Virus record (IMG/VR): IMGVR_UViG_3300021962_000495
Span: 1 to 28,538 of that record
Direction: 5' to 3' (one strand)
DNA: 28,538 nt
Source: a virus
Part shown: positions 1 through 8,300 of the stretch, piece by piece
Position numbering within the stretch: the first letter of the stretch is position 1
Layout of the letters: each line of letters begins with the position of its first letter
Notes under the pieces: model-generated
Databases searched by the model: none
Seen by the model: the letters and a program-made list of their open reading frames with translations, nothing else
Told to the model about the DNA's origin: nothing
Translations under genes and position numbers: made by a program

Positions 1-303
1 GTTTCTTGCCTTACGCTTAGCAAAATCCATGTAAGATTCGCCTGGTTTCAGTCTTTTACTGTAATCAGGTTTTGTTTGTGCCGAGGTTGATTGTCCTCTA
101 TCTTCACGCGCTCTCATCTGTGGACCTTTACCAGGAAGTTTTTTGTCCTTCTCTGGATCTGGATGCCAAAAGTCTCCCTCTGACATATAATCTAAAGTTT
201 CTTCTTTCATTTTCTTTTTACGTCCCTGACAATGAGCACGCTGACTAAAACCTTTTGGGTTGTCACAATCAATAGATTTTTTATATTTTTCGGACCAACC
301 CAT
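1..303 (-). CDS. Small hypothetical phage protein with Cys/His motif (3'-truncated by window edge)
   Basis: An open frame starts at the ATG at 303-301 and runs without a stop through the window's left edge, giving at least 101 residues. The N-terminus begins MGWSEKYKKSIDCDNPKGFS and continues QRAHCQGRKKK, so it carries a Cys-x2-NPKGFS-x3-HC pattern followed by a basic patch. The remainder is very hydrophilic, rich in Lys, Arg, Glu, Asp and Pro, with no membrane segment. The start is 12 bases after the gp16 stop, and no good Shine-Dalgarno sequence precedes it. From memory, short proteins with a DC.NPKGFSQ.AHC.GRKK motif occur in marine T4-like phages, but I know of no assigned function. The Cys/His spacing could bind a metal, which is inference only. 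Its place between gp16 and the expected gp17 suggests late expression, possibly with packaging or virion proteins. It is probably a separate small gene rather than the start of gp17. Confidence 0.8.
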   Translation of the reverse strand, partial: MGWSEKYKKSIDCDNPKGFSQRAHCQGRKKKMKEETLDYMSEGDFWHPDPEKDKKLPGKGPQMRAREDRGQSTSAQTKPDYSKRLKPGESYMDFAKRKARN

Positions 304-315
304 TAGAGGAAAAGA

Positions 316-735
316 TTATTCTTTATTATTTAGAAAACCTTGCTTGAGTAACTTTTGAAGTTCTGATGTTGAACCAACAAACAAGGCATTATTTGTGACG
401 TTATTTGTTGTTTTCTTGGTATCTTCTTCAACGTCTTTGAGTTTTTTCTGCAAATCAATCAACTTATCTGTTGTATCCGCAACGCTTTTAATCAACTGTC
501 CAGCAACTTCATATGCTCTTGGACTGCCACCTTCACCGGCAAGTTCCATGATACCATTGATTGCTTCTTGCCCCTTTTCAATCAATGAATACAAATTAGC
601 ACGAGTATACTCATAATCTTTCTCAATATCATTTTTTGTCTTATCGGCAGATTTTAGTTGAGATGTTTTTTCTACCTCAACAATCTCACTCTCAATATCG
701 AGAGCTTCATTAATTTTTTCATAATTATCGGACAT
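316..735 (-). CDS. 16: Terminase small subunit (gp16-like DNA packaging protein)
   Basis: This 139-residue protein is called the small terminase, which forms the oligomer that recognises concatemeric phage DNA and regulates the gp17 ATPase/nuclease during head filling. T4 gp16 is about 164 residues, so this copy is slightly short. The central part (about residues 40-100) is predicted helical and coiled-coil forming: DYEYTRANLYSLIEKGQEAI, then MELAGEGGSPRAYEVAGQLI, then a Lys/Asp/Leu-rich helix. This matches the oligomerisation core I recall for T4 gp16 (DYEYvRdNLY..ie.G.eAl...lelA....PRAyEVvgQL). The N-terminus is acidic and the C-terminus (TNNALFVGSTSELQKLLKQG) resembles the family's tail. 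It lies 5 bases after gp15, the T4 order 13-14-15-16-17. No separate promoter is seen, so it is probably co-transcribed with the neck genes. Confidence 0.92.
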   Translation of the reverse strand: MSDNYEKINEALDIESEIVEVEKTSQLKSADKTKNDIEKDYEYTRANLYSLIEKGQEAINGIMELAGEGGSPRAYEVAGQLIKSVADTTDKLIDLQKKLKDVEEDTKKTTNNVTNNALFVGSTSELQKLLKQGFLNNKE

Positions 736-740
736 AGTAT

Positions 741-1541
741 TTAAATATCAGTTTGTTGTGTTGGACTATACTCTTTAGAATCTGAGAAGAATTCCCAACT
801 TTCGGTAAATCCAAAATTATCTTCTGGATCTGCATTGAGAGGATCTGGTTGAACGGTGTATCTTACCTCACGTTTAGCCGTTTGTGTATTTGTATCAGTA
901 TACATGTCAACCTGAACCTTACGAATAAGTCCATCGGTAGATTCGGCAACAGGACCGAACATGTAAGTCTTTGCCGTAAATCTTAAAGTATAAATTAAAG
1001 CTCTTCTGGTAGAGAAATCTCCCTCATAATCATCCTGCATATCTATACTATCCATAACAACTGGAACGTCTCTCTTTTCTCCGATAGAGTCAATCAAGTC
1101 AACAGTTAGATTAAATGATGGTTGAAAAAATGGTAATATTTGCTCTACTATCTGCAGAGCATCATCATTTAATTTTGCATAAATGCTTAACTCAAATCCA
1201 ATGTTATAGGGAACTGGCATGTAAACTTTTTTAATGTTGCCAGAGGTATCACTTGCCTTAAAGGTTTGTGTAACGCTTGTTTTTCTAGTAGAATCATATT
1301 GTATGCTAGTCATTTCAAATGACATTCTTGGCAAAGTAATAGCGATAGGTTTCTTTAAGTCCTCTTGCTGTTGTATCTTTGCTAAGAATTTTTGAGCAGG
1401 TCCATAAGACAACCCAACCTTAGTTTGATCCGCGACAGTGCCATCTTTATTCAAATGTCTGACATAAATGTCGTTAAATAAAGTTCCAAAACTTATGATT
1501 GTTTTGCGTATAATTTCGTGATAAAAATAAGTTCCTAGCAT
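741..1541 (-). CDS. 15: Tail sheath stabiliser / tail completion protein (gp15-like)
   Basis: A 266-residue protein close in length to T4 gp15 (about 272). gp15 forms the ring that caps the tail tube and sheath and joins the finished tail to the neck (gp13/gp14). The N-terminus MLGTYFYHEIIRKTIISFGT is the characteristic opening, followed by LFNDIYVRH. The middle contains PRMSFEMTSIQYDSTRK and VPYNIGFELSIYAKLNDDAL, typical of the family's beta-rich core. The C-terminal third (FGPVAESTDGLIRKVQVDMY) is a further conserved segment, and the last 30 residues are acidic and probably flexible. The start overlaps the gp14 stop in a TAATG junction, so translation is probably coupled. No insertion of the kind seen in gp14 is present. 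Confidence 0.94.
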   Translation of the reverse strand: MLGTYFYHEIIRKTIISFGTLFNDIYVRHLNKDGTVADQTKVGLSYGPAQKFLAKIQQQEDLKKPIAITLPRMSFEMTSIQYDSTRKTSVTQTFKASDTSGNIKKVYMPVPYNIGFELSIYAKLNDDALQIVEQILPFFQPSFNLTVDLIDSIGEKRDVPVVMDSIDMQDDYEGDFSTRRALIYTLRFTAKTYMFGPVAESTDGLIRKVQVDMYTDTNTQTAKREVRYTVQPDPLNADPEDNFGFTESWEFFSDSKEYSPTQQTDI

Positions 1542-2983
1542 TAATAGTCTCCAAACGGATTAGACTCGGTGAAATCTAATATAGAGTCTGCTTCTGTTTC
1601 GATTTCTTCATTGATGTCATAAGATTCCTCATGACTATTGTCATCATATGATTTAAGTATATAGGATGCCGAAGAATCTGCCCCAACGATAGACTCTCCG
1701 GCAGAGAATCTTCCACTATTAATCGCAACATAAAGTTCATATGGAGGATTAGATGCGCTAATATCATCTCTAATTCTAAATCCTCTAACAACGGCAGTTG
1801 TTCCGGAAAGAGAACCAGTTACTGTTTCGTTATAAACGAAGGTTCCAATTCCCGTAGAAGATACTGTCGATATTGATACAGTTGGAGTTTCGGTATAACC
1901 GAATCCAGCATTAGTCATTTGCAGAGCACTTACAGTTCCATTTGTACTATTAATTACCGCTACAGCAGTTGCAGTAAATCCAATTGAAGGACCGACATCA
2001 TCGGTAATGGTAACTGTCGGTGGAATATAGTATCCACTTCCAGCATTAGTAATAGTAAGAAGTCTAATACCATCATCTACAATAACTGCTGTAGCAGCTG
2101 CTCCAGTTCCACCACCACCAGATATTGTTACTGACGGTGGATTTGTAGCAGTATATCCAGAACCAGCATTAGTAATTCTAATCGACTCAACAGAATAGAC
2201 ACCACCAATGGATGTTGTAATAGCCACAGCGGTAGCAGTTATTCCGCCACCAACAACAGGATTTGCAATCGTTACAGTTGGAATCGAAACATAATCATAA
2301 CCATCATTATTGAGTACAATTCTTCCAACCATACCATCACCACCAAGTGTGGCAGTAGCAGTGGCATTTGTAGAACTATTATCCAGTGTCAGTGTTGTAA
2401 TATATCCTTCATCCTCAACAACTCTATCTATTTCATCGACAGAAGTATCAATATCCTCATTTTCATATTCAAAGAGTTCACAGAGAAGTTCATAAACATA
2501 TGTCTTGCCAAGTTGATAGAATGGCTTTTCCGCTTCGACTCTTTTTATTTCAAACAATCTTTGTCCTAGTGGAAAATAAATTAAATCACCCTCTCTAGGT
2601 CTTGTGGTTAAATCAATCTCATAGTCATCAATGCTTCCATCAGAAATTCCTGTTTGTACTCCTTCCAAGAATGGTGTGATAAAATCTTGAAAACGTTCTT
2701 GGGATATGATTAGATTAATTTCATTTTTTAATCTAAGTCCAAACTTAGTCATCAAATCACTACCAGGAGCATATCCTTCATAGTTGTCTAGATACGCTTC
2801 AATAATAAAATTGTCATCAAATTTTGATGTCTCTACTTCTCTGAGTATATCATCTGTTCTTATAAATTTTCTGGGAATATAGTAAACATCAATCCCATAA
2901 ATTTTCAACTGCTCATTGATTAAGTCCTGTATTAAGTACTGCTCCCTAGCAGAACCTTGTAGGAAAAATGGATTTAGTGCCAT
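1541..2983 (-). CDS. 14: Neck protein gp14, enlarged by an internal repeat insertion
   Basis: gp14 is the head-completion/neck protein that works with gp13 to close the packaged head and attach the tail. Residues 1-195 are the conserved gp14 core: MALNPFFLQGSAREQYLIQD, then IYGIDVYYIPRKFIRTDDIL, EAYLDNYEGYAPGSDLMTKF, and TRPREGDLIYFPLGQRLFEI. The last 30 residues (EIETEADSILDFTESNPFGD) are also family-like. T4 gp14 is about 256 residues, whereas this one is 480. The excess lies between the core and the tail. Residues about 205-374 hold four GsGYt-type repeats (period 41-46 residues) and residues about 380-447 hold an SGA/GE-type module. The frame is unbroken, so this is a real in-frame insertion and not an assembly artefact visible here. 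It starts 5 bases after gp13 and ends in a TAATG overlap with gp15. Confidence 0.94.
   Translation of the reverse strand: MALNPFFLQGSAREQYLIQDLINEQLKIYGIDVYYIPRKFIRTDDILREVETSKFDDNFIIEAYLDNYEGYAPGSDLMTKFGLRLKNEINLIISQERFQDFITPFLEGVQTGISDGSIDDYEIDLTTRPREGDLIYFPLGQRLFEIKRVEAEKPFYQLGKTYVYELLCELFEYENEDIDTSVDEIDRVVEDEGYITTLTLDNSSTNATATATLGGDGMVGRIVLNNDGYDYVSIPTVTIANPVVGGGITATAVAITTSIGGVYSVESIRITNAGSGYTATNPPSVTISGGGGTGAAATAVIVDDGIRLLTITNAGSGYYIPPTVTITDDVGPSIGFTATAVAVINSTNGTVSALQMTNAGFGYTETPTVSISTVSSTGIGTFVYNETVTGSLSGTTAVVRGFRIRDDISASNPPYELYVAINSGRFSAGESIVGADSSASYILKSYDDNSHEESYDINEEIETEADSILDFTESNPFGDY
1862..2371 (-). repeat. Four-copy protein repeat (GsGYt..PtVtI module) inside gp14
   Basis: This stretch encodes gp14 residues about 205-374. 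The repeat unit reads approximately A.ATAV....G.v..i.iTNAGSGYt..PPtVtI. Anchor motifs are NNDGYDY (residue 225), TNAGSGYTAT (271), TNAGSGYYIP (312) and TNAGFGYTET (357). At the DNA level the plus-strand string ccagcattagt occurs at 1905-1915, 2040-2050 and 2163-2173. The copies are therefore similar in nucleotides as well as amino acids, which points to fairly recent duplication or recombination. The pattern predicts short beta strands with Gly-rich turns. Confidence 0.85.
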
Positions 2984-2988
2984 AATAA

Positions 2989-3828
2989 TTATCCAATAAA
3001 GTCCATAGGAGGCAATTCATATTCCATACTCATTCTCTGCTTAATATCCTCCAGTTCTCTTTCAGCATCTTCATAAATTTGCCTTCCATTTAATTCAATA
3101 CCGCCAGGAAGTTTGACACCATTGAATTTAATGAGATTTTGTCCCCATTGTCTCTTAATAAGTGCGGTTAAGTACTTCTTCAAGAAACTATCATTGTATA
3201 TTTTAGAAAAATCTGTAGGGTCTAATGCTCTATGGCAATCGATTACAAAGAAAGTATCTGCAGATTGAGCACCCCAATCAATATCCAAATAAAGTCTGTT
3301 TTGTCTCTTATTAAATCTTATTTGCTTGTCCGTAGTAAGAAGGAAGTCAATATCCTCAAGATATGACTTAACCATCGCATACTGCAAAAGTTCTACAGAG
3401 TTAAAATAATATAAGTCATTCAAAAACAACTGATATTTGATACTGAACATTCCACCAGAAATGGAACTAGTATCAAATTTAAATATTCTCTCAATACCAA
3501 TTACAGAATCTGGAACTTGAATATAGTTTGATGTTTCATAATAATTAAATGTTGTCGCCGCGCCAACTATTGTAGAGGTTCCTGTCGTCGTAACAATTCC
3601 TACACCATCAGTCCCTTTCGCTTTACCTCTATCAATATCACTTTGGGAAACTTTGTACTTTAAATACATTCTTTCAACGCCGTCATAATGACGTTCGTTG
3701 AAATATTGAATGGCATCATCTACCAAATCATCTATTTGCTCATCATCTACGTTAATCTCTAAGACAGGTGCTCCTAATCTTCTTAGACAATAATCGATTA
3801 ATCCTTGTCTTGTACTTGGCTTAGCCAT
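2989..3828 (-). CDS. 13: Neck protein (gp13-like head completion protein)
   Basis: A 279-residue protein (T4 gp13 is about 309). gp13 and gp14 form the neck that closes the DNA-filled head and provides the tail attachment surface. The diagnostic N-terminus is RQGLIDYCLRRLGAPVLEIN, then VDDEQIDDLVDDAIQYFNER and HYDGVERMYLKYKV. Further family-like stretches are VPDSVIGIERIF and YYFNSVELLQYAMVKSYLED, a segment ending LTALIKRQWGQNLIKF, then GVKLPGGIELNGRQIYEDAE. A short Gly/Thr-rich loop (residues about 75-95) precedes the conserved VPDSVIG segment. The ATG overlaps the preceding stop as TAATG, so it is probably coupled to the fibre-like gene upstream. gp14 follows after 5 bases. Confidence 0.94.
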   Translation of the reverse strand: MAKPSTRQGLIDYCLRRLGAPVLEINVDDEQIDDLVDDAIQYFNERHYDGVERMYLKYKVSQSDIDRGKAKGTDGVGIVTTTGTSTIVGAATTFNYYETSNYIQVPDSVIGIERIFKFDTSSISGGMFSIKYQLFLNDLYYFNSVELLQYAMVKSYLEDIDFLLTTDKQIRFNKRQNRLYLDIDWGAQSADTFFVIDCHRALDPTDFSKIYNDSFLKKYLTALIKRQWGQNLIKFNGVKLPGGIELNGRQIYEDAERELEDIKQRMSMEYELPPMDFIG

Positions 3829-4781
3829 TAGAATGTTCCTCCATCAATAGTGTCCGTCCATATAGGAGTACCTATTCCTGCCGATAGTTGTGTTGTTAAT
3901 ATATAGTTACTTGTGCTTACTGCACTTTCTGTGCTGGCAGCGCTAACTAACTTTCCATTGTTATTGAAATATGCTACTCCGTTAGGTCCATCATAATCAT
4001 CAGAATCATAGAATAAACCTTCAGTAACACTTAAAAATCCAACAATACGTGTATCACCAGTAAGTGATACGTCACCAGTAAATGTTGATACGCCAGAAAC
4101 AAATAAATCGGTAGTTGTTACAAGACCAGAAAATCTTGCATTTCTCCATCTCTTTCCTTCAATACCTAAGTCATATTGATTATCATCATTTGGATTTAAA
4201 TCCGATATAAATTCACCACCAATATTGATATCATCACTAGTGGAATCTCCAAGATTAATGGTTCCTCCTCTAAAGGTTGCAACACCAATAAAGTTTGAAG
4301 AACCGGCAACTTCAAAGTTTCCACCTACAAATAAACTGCCACCAGTAGTAGTAATTCCTCCTCTAGATGCCAGAGTGGTTGCACCGCCAACATTTAAACC
4401 ATTTAATATATCAACAGCGGCATTGATATCAACGTCTGATGCAAAGGTTGCAATACCTACAACACTTACACCAGCACCAACATTTAAATATTGCCCAATT
4501 CCAACACCGCCATTAACAACAAGTGCTCCATTTGTAGGAAGACTTGATCTTGTGTTATTGGTAAAATATGCAATGCCTTCAATTGTGGTCGATGCAGAAT
4601 CGATCACACTCGTCATTATAAAAGCGGACGATCCCGAATCCCAAACGAGAATCATCCCATCTTCGGTTTTTAAAGTCGAATTTAAATCCGAAGCATCAAT
4701 AATTCTAGTGGCAACAGTTGCGGAACTTGATAGTACGCGAACTGTATTTTGAGATCCAACCCTAGCTTTTATGGTTGCCAT
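3828..4781 (-). CDS. Tail-fibre-like virion structural protein
   Basis: A 317-residue Ser/Thr/Gly/Asn-rich protein with no membrane segment. The N-terminus (MATIKARVGSQNTVRVLSSS) is short and probably the attachment part. It is followed by fibre-type beta repeats such as GVGIGQYLNVGAGVSVVGIA, GGSLFVGGNFEVAGSSNFIG and FVSGVSTFTGDVSLTGDTRI. Residues about 185-215 hold the module DSTSDDINIGGEFISDLNPN followed by DDNQYDLGIEGKRWRNARFS. That module is familiar from tail fibres of marine T4-like phages, where it recurs. The likely role is a short fibre, or a fibre connector near the baseplate or neck. T4 has gp12 and wac in this stretch, but I see no specific similarity to either. TAATG overlaps join it to both neighbours, so it is probably translated together with the 112-residue protein and gp13. 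Confidence 0.75.
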   Translation of the reverse strand: MATIKARVGSQNTVRVLSSSATVATRIIDASDLNSTLKTEDGMILVWDSGSSAFIMTSVIDSASTTIEGIAYFTNNTRSSLPTNGALVVNGGVGIGQYLNVGAGVSVVGIATFASDVDINAAVDILNGLNVGGATTLASRGGITTTGGSLFVGGNFEVAGSSNFIGVATFRGGTINLGDSTSDDINIGGEFISDLNPNDDNQYDLGIEGKRWRNARFSGLVTTTDLFVSGVSTFTGDVSLTGDTRIVGFLSVTEGLFYDSDDYDGPNGVAYFNNNGKLVSAASTESAVSTSNYILTTQLSAGIGTPIWTDTIDGGTF

Positions 4782-5119
4782 TACCTAGTTACTCCCGCTC
4801 TTATTAGAGCAGCACCCTCTATAGGTTTACTAACGGCTCCACCACTACTAGTCAGTTTAACGTCATAAACATATCTTCCGGGTTTTAAGTCTGTAGTTTC
4901 CGTAGACGCTAAAGATATTTGAACTTTTCCCCTTGCCGCATCCGTGATGGAGGAAGCAAAAGAAACTGAGGTAGAACTGGTGTATGTTTTTCTGAGTTGG
5001 GATTCAACACTGTATCCACTCAAATCAAGAAGAGTTGCTGTTGCAGTATCTTCTAATTGAAATGTAGTATTAAAATCAAAACCCTGCTCAATTACGATAT
5101 TTGATACAAATATTGCCAT
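4781..5119 (-). CDS. Small virion protein, probable BppU-N/Ig-like beta-sandwich
   Basis: A 112-residue protein predicted to be almost entirely beta strands. It opens VIEQGFDFNTTFQLEDTATA, followed by LLDLSGYSVESQLRKTY, and closes with LKPGRYVYDVKLTSSGGAV and then KPIEGAALIRAGVTR. The pattern 'q-G-dF....l......pldLtGy.v..q.r' then 'l.pG.Y.YDv.l....g....li.G...v' is that of the N-terminal domain of phage upper-baseplate proteins (BppU-N, DUF2479-like) and of stand-alone proteins in cyanophages. The role is probably a small adaptor on a fibre or the baseplate, which is inference. It is the first gene after a perfect late promoter box at 5148-5155 and overlaps the next gene by TAATG. No Shine-Dalgarno sequence is well placed. 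An AGGAA lies about 20 bases upstream, at the predicted start of the transcript. Confidence 0.72.
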   Translation of the reverse strand: MAIFVSNIVIEQGFDFNTTFQLEDTATATLLDLSGYSVESQLRKTYTSSTSVSFASSITDAARGKVQISLASTETTDLKPGRYVYDVKLTSSGGAVSKPIEGAALIRAGVTR

Positions 5120-5147
5120 TATTCAGATGAGCACGTATTCCTTTAGA

Positions 5148-5155
5148 TATTTATA
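5148..5155 (-). promoter_or_regulatory. T4-type late promoter box
   Basis: The minus strand reads TATAAATA, an exact match to the T4 late promoter -10 element used with the gp55 late sigma factor and sliding-clamp activation. It lies in the 52-base gap between the 67-residue gene and the 112-residue gene, 28 bases upstream of the latter's ATG. With T4 spacing, transcription would start near 5142. It would drive the 112-residue gene, the fibre-like gene and the neck block. The downstream bases ATCTAAA are identical to those at the 14053-14060 promoter. Confidence 0.75.
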
Positions 5156-5171
5156 TTTGATTCACTCCACA

Positions 5172-5375
5172 TCATTTATTTAAAAATTCTTTCAATAGTG
5201 ATTTGATTTCTTCAATGTCCTTTTTCATCTCATCAAGTTCTTTTCTTTCATTATCCTTTCTTTCAAGTTTTTTTACATAGTTATTGTAGGCAACTGTGTC
5301 GCAGTTTACAATTGCCCCCGTTTTTTCATCTCTATAAAGATGTGGATGATCTTTTACTTTTATGAACTTACTCAT
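5172..5375 (-). CDS. Small hypothetical protein with C-terminal coiled coil
   Basis: A 67-residue protein. Residues 1-30 read KFIKVKDHPHLYRDEKTGAI followed by VNCDTVAYNNYV, which looks like a small folded head. Residues about 34-66 are a highly charged helix (ERKDNERKELDEMKKDIEEI then KSLLKEFLNK) with heptad-like hydrophobic spacing, likely a coiled coil. I recall similar short 'HPhLyRD..tGAIvN.D...Y..Y' proteins near the structural genes of cyanophages, but I know of no assigned function. The start codon overlaps the stop of the DUF4815 gene as ATGA, which supports coupled expression and a role connected with that protein. An assembly factor or minor virion component is possible (inference). 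A late promoter follows directly downstream, so it ends its transcription unit. Confidence 0.72.
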   Translation of the reverse strand: MSKFIKVKDHPHLYRDEKTGAIVNCDTVAYNNYVKKLERKDNERKELDEMKKDIEEIKSLLKEFLNK

Positions 5376-8300
5376 TTCAATGCAATAGTTCTGAGATCTC
5401 TGATTCTTGGAGGATACGCCTGATTGGTTCCAGCCATCACAACTTTAATTCTATATCCAGTAAAATCTCCCAGATTATTTGCAGTAAATTCATACTCTAA
5501 GAACTGATTATCTTCACTTGCAGGAACTCTCACATCAGGTCTTCCACTATTATTTGCAGAATCCACAACAATAAAATCACCATCTCCAGTAGAAGTTAAA
5601 TTATCATAACCTGGGAATAATTCAAACTCCTGCTCAACAGCGGCAGAGTCATCTCTAATCAAACTATAAAGAACTCTTATATCAGCAGACTGATGCCTAT
5701 ATGCCGTTAACAGAACTTTAAGCGAAGATGCTGGTTGTGCAAGATTAACTACATTTGAAACGTAAGTAGCAGTGTGAGTATCATTTAAGAATGATTTGAC
5801 TGAAGAATCAGTTGCATAGTTAGTTACAGGATTATTCAGATTATTGCAGGAGAACTCTACAGTAGAATCATCCAAATAAATGATTGGAGAAAGATTTTCA
5901 TCCTCAGTGTTCAATGTTAATGCTGCGGTGAAAGATCTTCTTCCAGCAACATTATTGAATACTGGTTGATTTAATTCATTAACTCTGGAGCAAACAATTC
6001 TTGCAGAACTCAAAGAATTTACTTCATTTAATGTTACTATGTCTACAGTATTAAGACGTTCGAAAGAAGTCTCAGAGCCATCAATACTAGTTCCAGTTGT
6101 AGATCTAACAACAGCACTCACTGAGGTGAGTTTTCCAGGAGCATTGACATCAAATCTAGGATTAATCTCATTATATAAGATGTTTTCAGATGCTTTTATC
6201 TTGTCACCACCGCCAACTAAATCACTCTTAAATGAGAGTTCGGGACCGTTGGAGTTATCTGCACTTCTATCCAATCCGTATGTGGAACTTCTATCAATTT
6301 CAATGTAATAGCGATTAGCTTCAATATCTGTATCTGAAATATCGTGCGTAATACCATTAATTCTTCTCAATGATATTCCAGCAAACTCATATTTCATAAC
6401 AACAGTATTTGCACTATGATATTGAGTTATAGTATTGCCATAACCTCTAGAGTTAATTGTCAATTGATTGGATGCTGCGGCAGTGTATTCAATAATCTCA
6501 TCACCGATTTTCACATAACCTTTATTTGTCGCACTAACAGCAAGTCCTTCAAAAGTTGTAAAGTTTGACGAATCTGCAACTTGAATAGTTGTTGTTTCTG
6601 TAGACAACAACTGTGAAGATAACGTTGTTGGTGCAACGTCAGATTCAATTCCATTGAGAGTCAGTTTGTTATTGTTTGCATACATACCATGATTAAAATG
6701 ATCTACGCGCAAGTAATTGCCAGATTGTGCTCCAGTTCCTTCAGATGTTCTGTCGGTGATAGTAGTTGATGCTGCACCAACAATAGTAGAATCAGTATTG
6801 TAGTAACTCAGTCCAGCTCCAACTTGGAAAGATTTACCAGAACCTTTTTCGCCTTGAACGTTAGTCAGATATAATGTATCGACTCCTCCAATTGCTGTAA
6901 TGGTAAGAAGAGAATCTCTTCCAGTAAAACTTCCATCAGAATTGTCGATGGAAACTACATCACCAACAGCATAACCATTACCTCTACTTGTTATTGTAGT
7001 TCCTGAGATAGCACCACTAGTGGTTGTAAAATCAAGTCTTAAACCAGAACCGCTACCAACAACAGTTGTAGTGGGAACGTCAGATTGATTAGTATAGTTT
7101 GCACCACCATCAGTAATTGATAGTGTTGTTACAGAACTTCCGAGTGAAACAATATTACCATATCCACCGGTGCCATTATTACCAGCGATTCTTCTACCAA
7201 CAGTTAAGATGTTGAGTAAAGGATCTCCAGAAGTAATAGTGGTAATTCCAAGGGTTAAAGATTTTGGAGTTGCTGTAAGTGCATTATCTTCAAGTGTCTG
7301 TATATAACCATTACTTTCATCAAGTGGTGGATTGCCAAAATATGCAATACCACTGGTGGATGCAAATTTTGCCTTATAAAGTTTGAATTTGAGATCTAAG
7401 TCTTGAGCAGGTGTCCAAGTAGAACCATTCTGTGACTTGAACAAGCTTCCCATTGCAAATTGCTTAGAATAAATAACCGATTCGGCATTAGGAAGAGACT
7501 GAGTATTTGCAGTCTTTTCACCCATTTTAGCAATCCAAACTTCGTACTCATCAGTTGTTGGTGCAAGAAGAACTACAGCATACTCTCTACCAGGTGCAAG
7601 GAAGATTGGATAATCAAAGGTAACTGTAGTGGCAATCTCACCCGTTGTCGATGTTGTAATATCAGAGGGAATCAGAGTTTTTGGTTCCCCAACAATATTA
7701 AGTGTTGGAACTCCCAGTTCAACTGTTCTTATCTGAATTTCTACAGGTTCGTTACCACTAGGTTTGTTTGCAAAATACAAATCAAGTTTTGTCAAATATG
7801 CACCATTATCATCATCATTTTGTCCGTTCAAATCTGGAGCATCGATATCTTTGCCGACGACAAATGATTGTGCCAGAGGATCATATCTAACAGCAACTCT
7901 TTCTCTTATAGTCTGTCTAACTTGGAATGTTCCATTTGCAGTATAAGATGTATTTGCTGAAGAAATCAGTTTACTTCCAGGAAGTGGTTTCTGATTACTG
8001 CTGCTATTACTTAATGTATATGTCTTTTTACCTGTAAGAATTCTAGGATCTGGTGCTGGGAAAGTGTTTGGATCTCTAATGAAGAATGATCCTAACAAGT
8101 CGCCATAATTATCAGTAATCAGTCTAATGTCTTTTACATATGCAACCGCACCACTAGTTTGTCCTACTAATTTTACACCCTTCAAAATGTACCCAAAGAA
8201 TGAACCTTGTGCTTCTTGCGATAAAGATGCTAAGTCTACATTCAGTACCTTTGAGGACTGACTATAGGCAGATGGAACATTCTCACTCTTCACATATGGA

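Noticed and set aside
730-745. TTTAAATA-like sequence between gp15 and gp16 as a late promoter
   Set aside because: It differs from TATAAATA, sits only a few bases before the gp16 ATG with no room for a leader, and overlaps the end of gp15.
1576-1791. Minus-strand 71-codon frame inside gp14
   Set aside because: It is an alternative frame of the gp14 3' end. The gp14 frame there encodes the conserved C-terminus, so this is a shadow.
1862-2371. gp14 repeat region as a CRISPR array or DNA-level tandem repeat
   Set aside because: The period of 123-135 bases with diverged copies in a continuous protein frame, and no identical repeats with unique spacers, shows it is a coding repeat.
4225-4752. 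Plus-strand open frame of 175 codons
   Set aside because: It lies entirely opposite the fibre-like gene, is Pro/Thr/Val-rich as expected from the complement of Gly/Ser/Thr/Asn codons, and has no ribosome site or family resemblance.
7460-7946. Two overlapping plus-strand frames (135 and 60 codons)
   Set aside because: They are antisense to the conserved central region of the DUF4815 protein. The Cys/Asn/Ile-rich translation is not protein-like.
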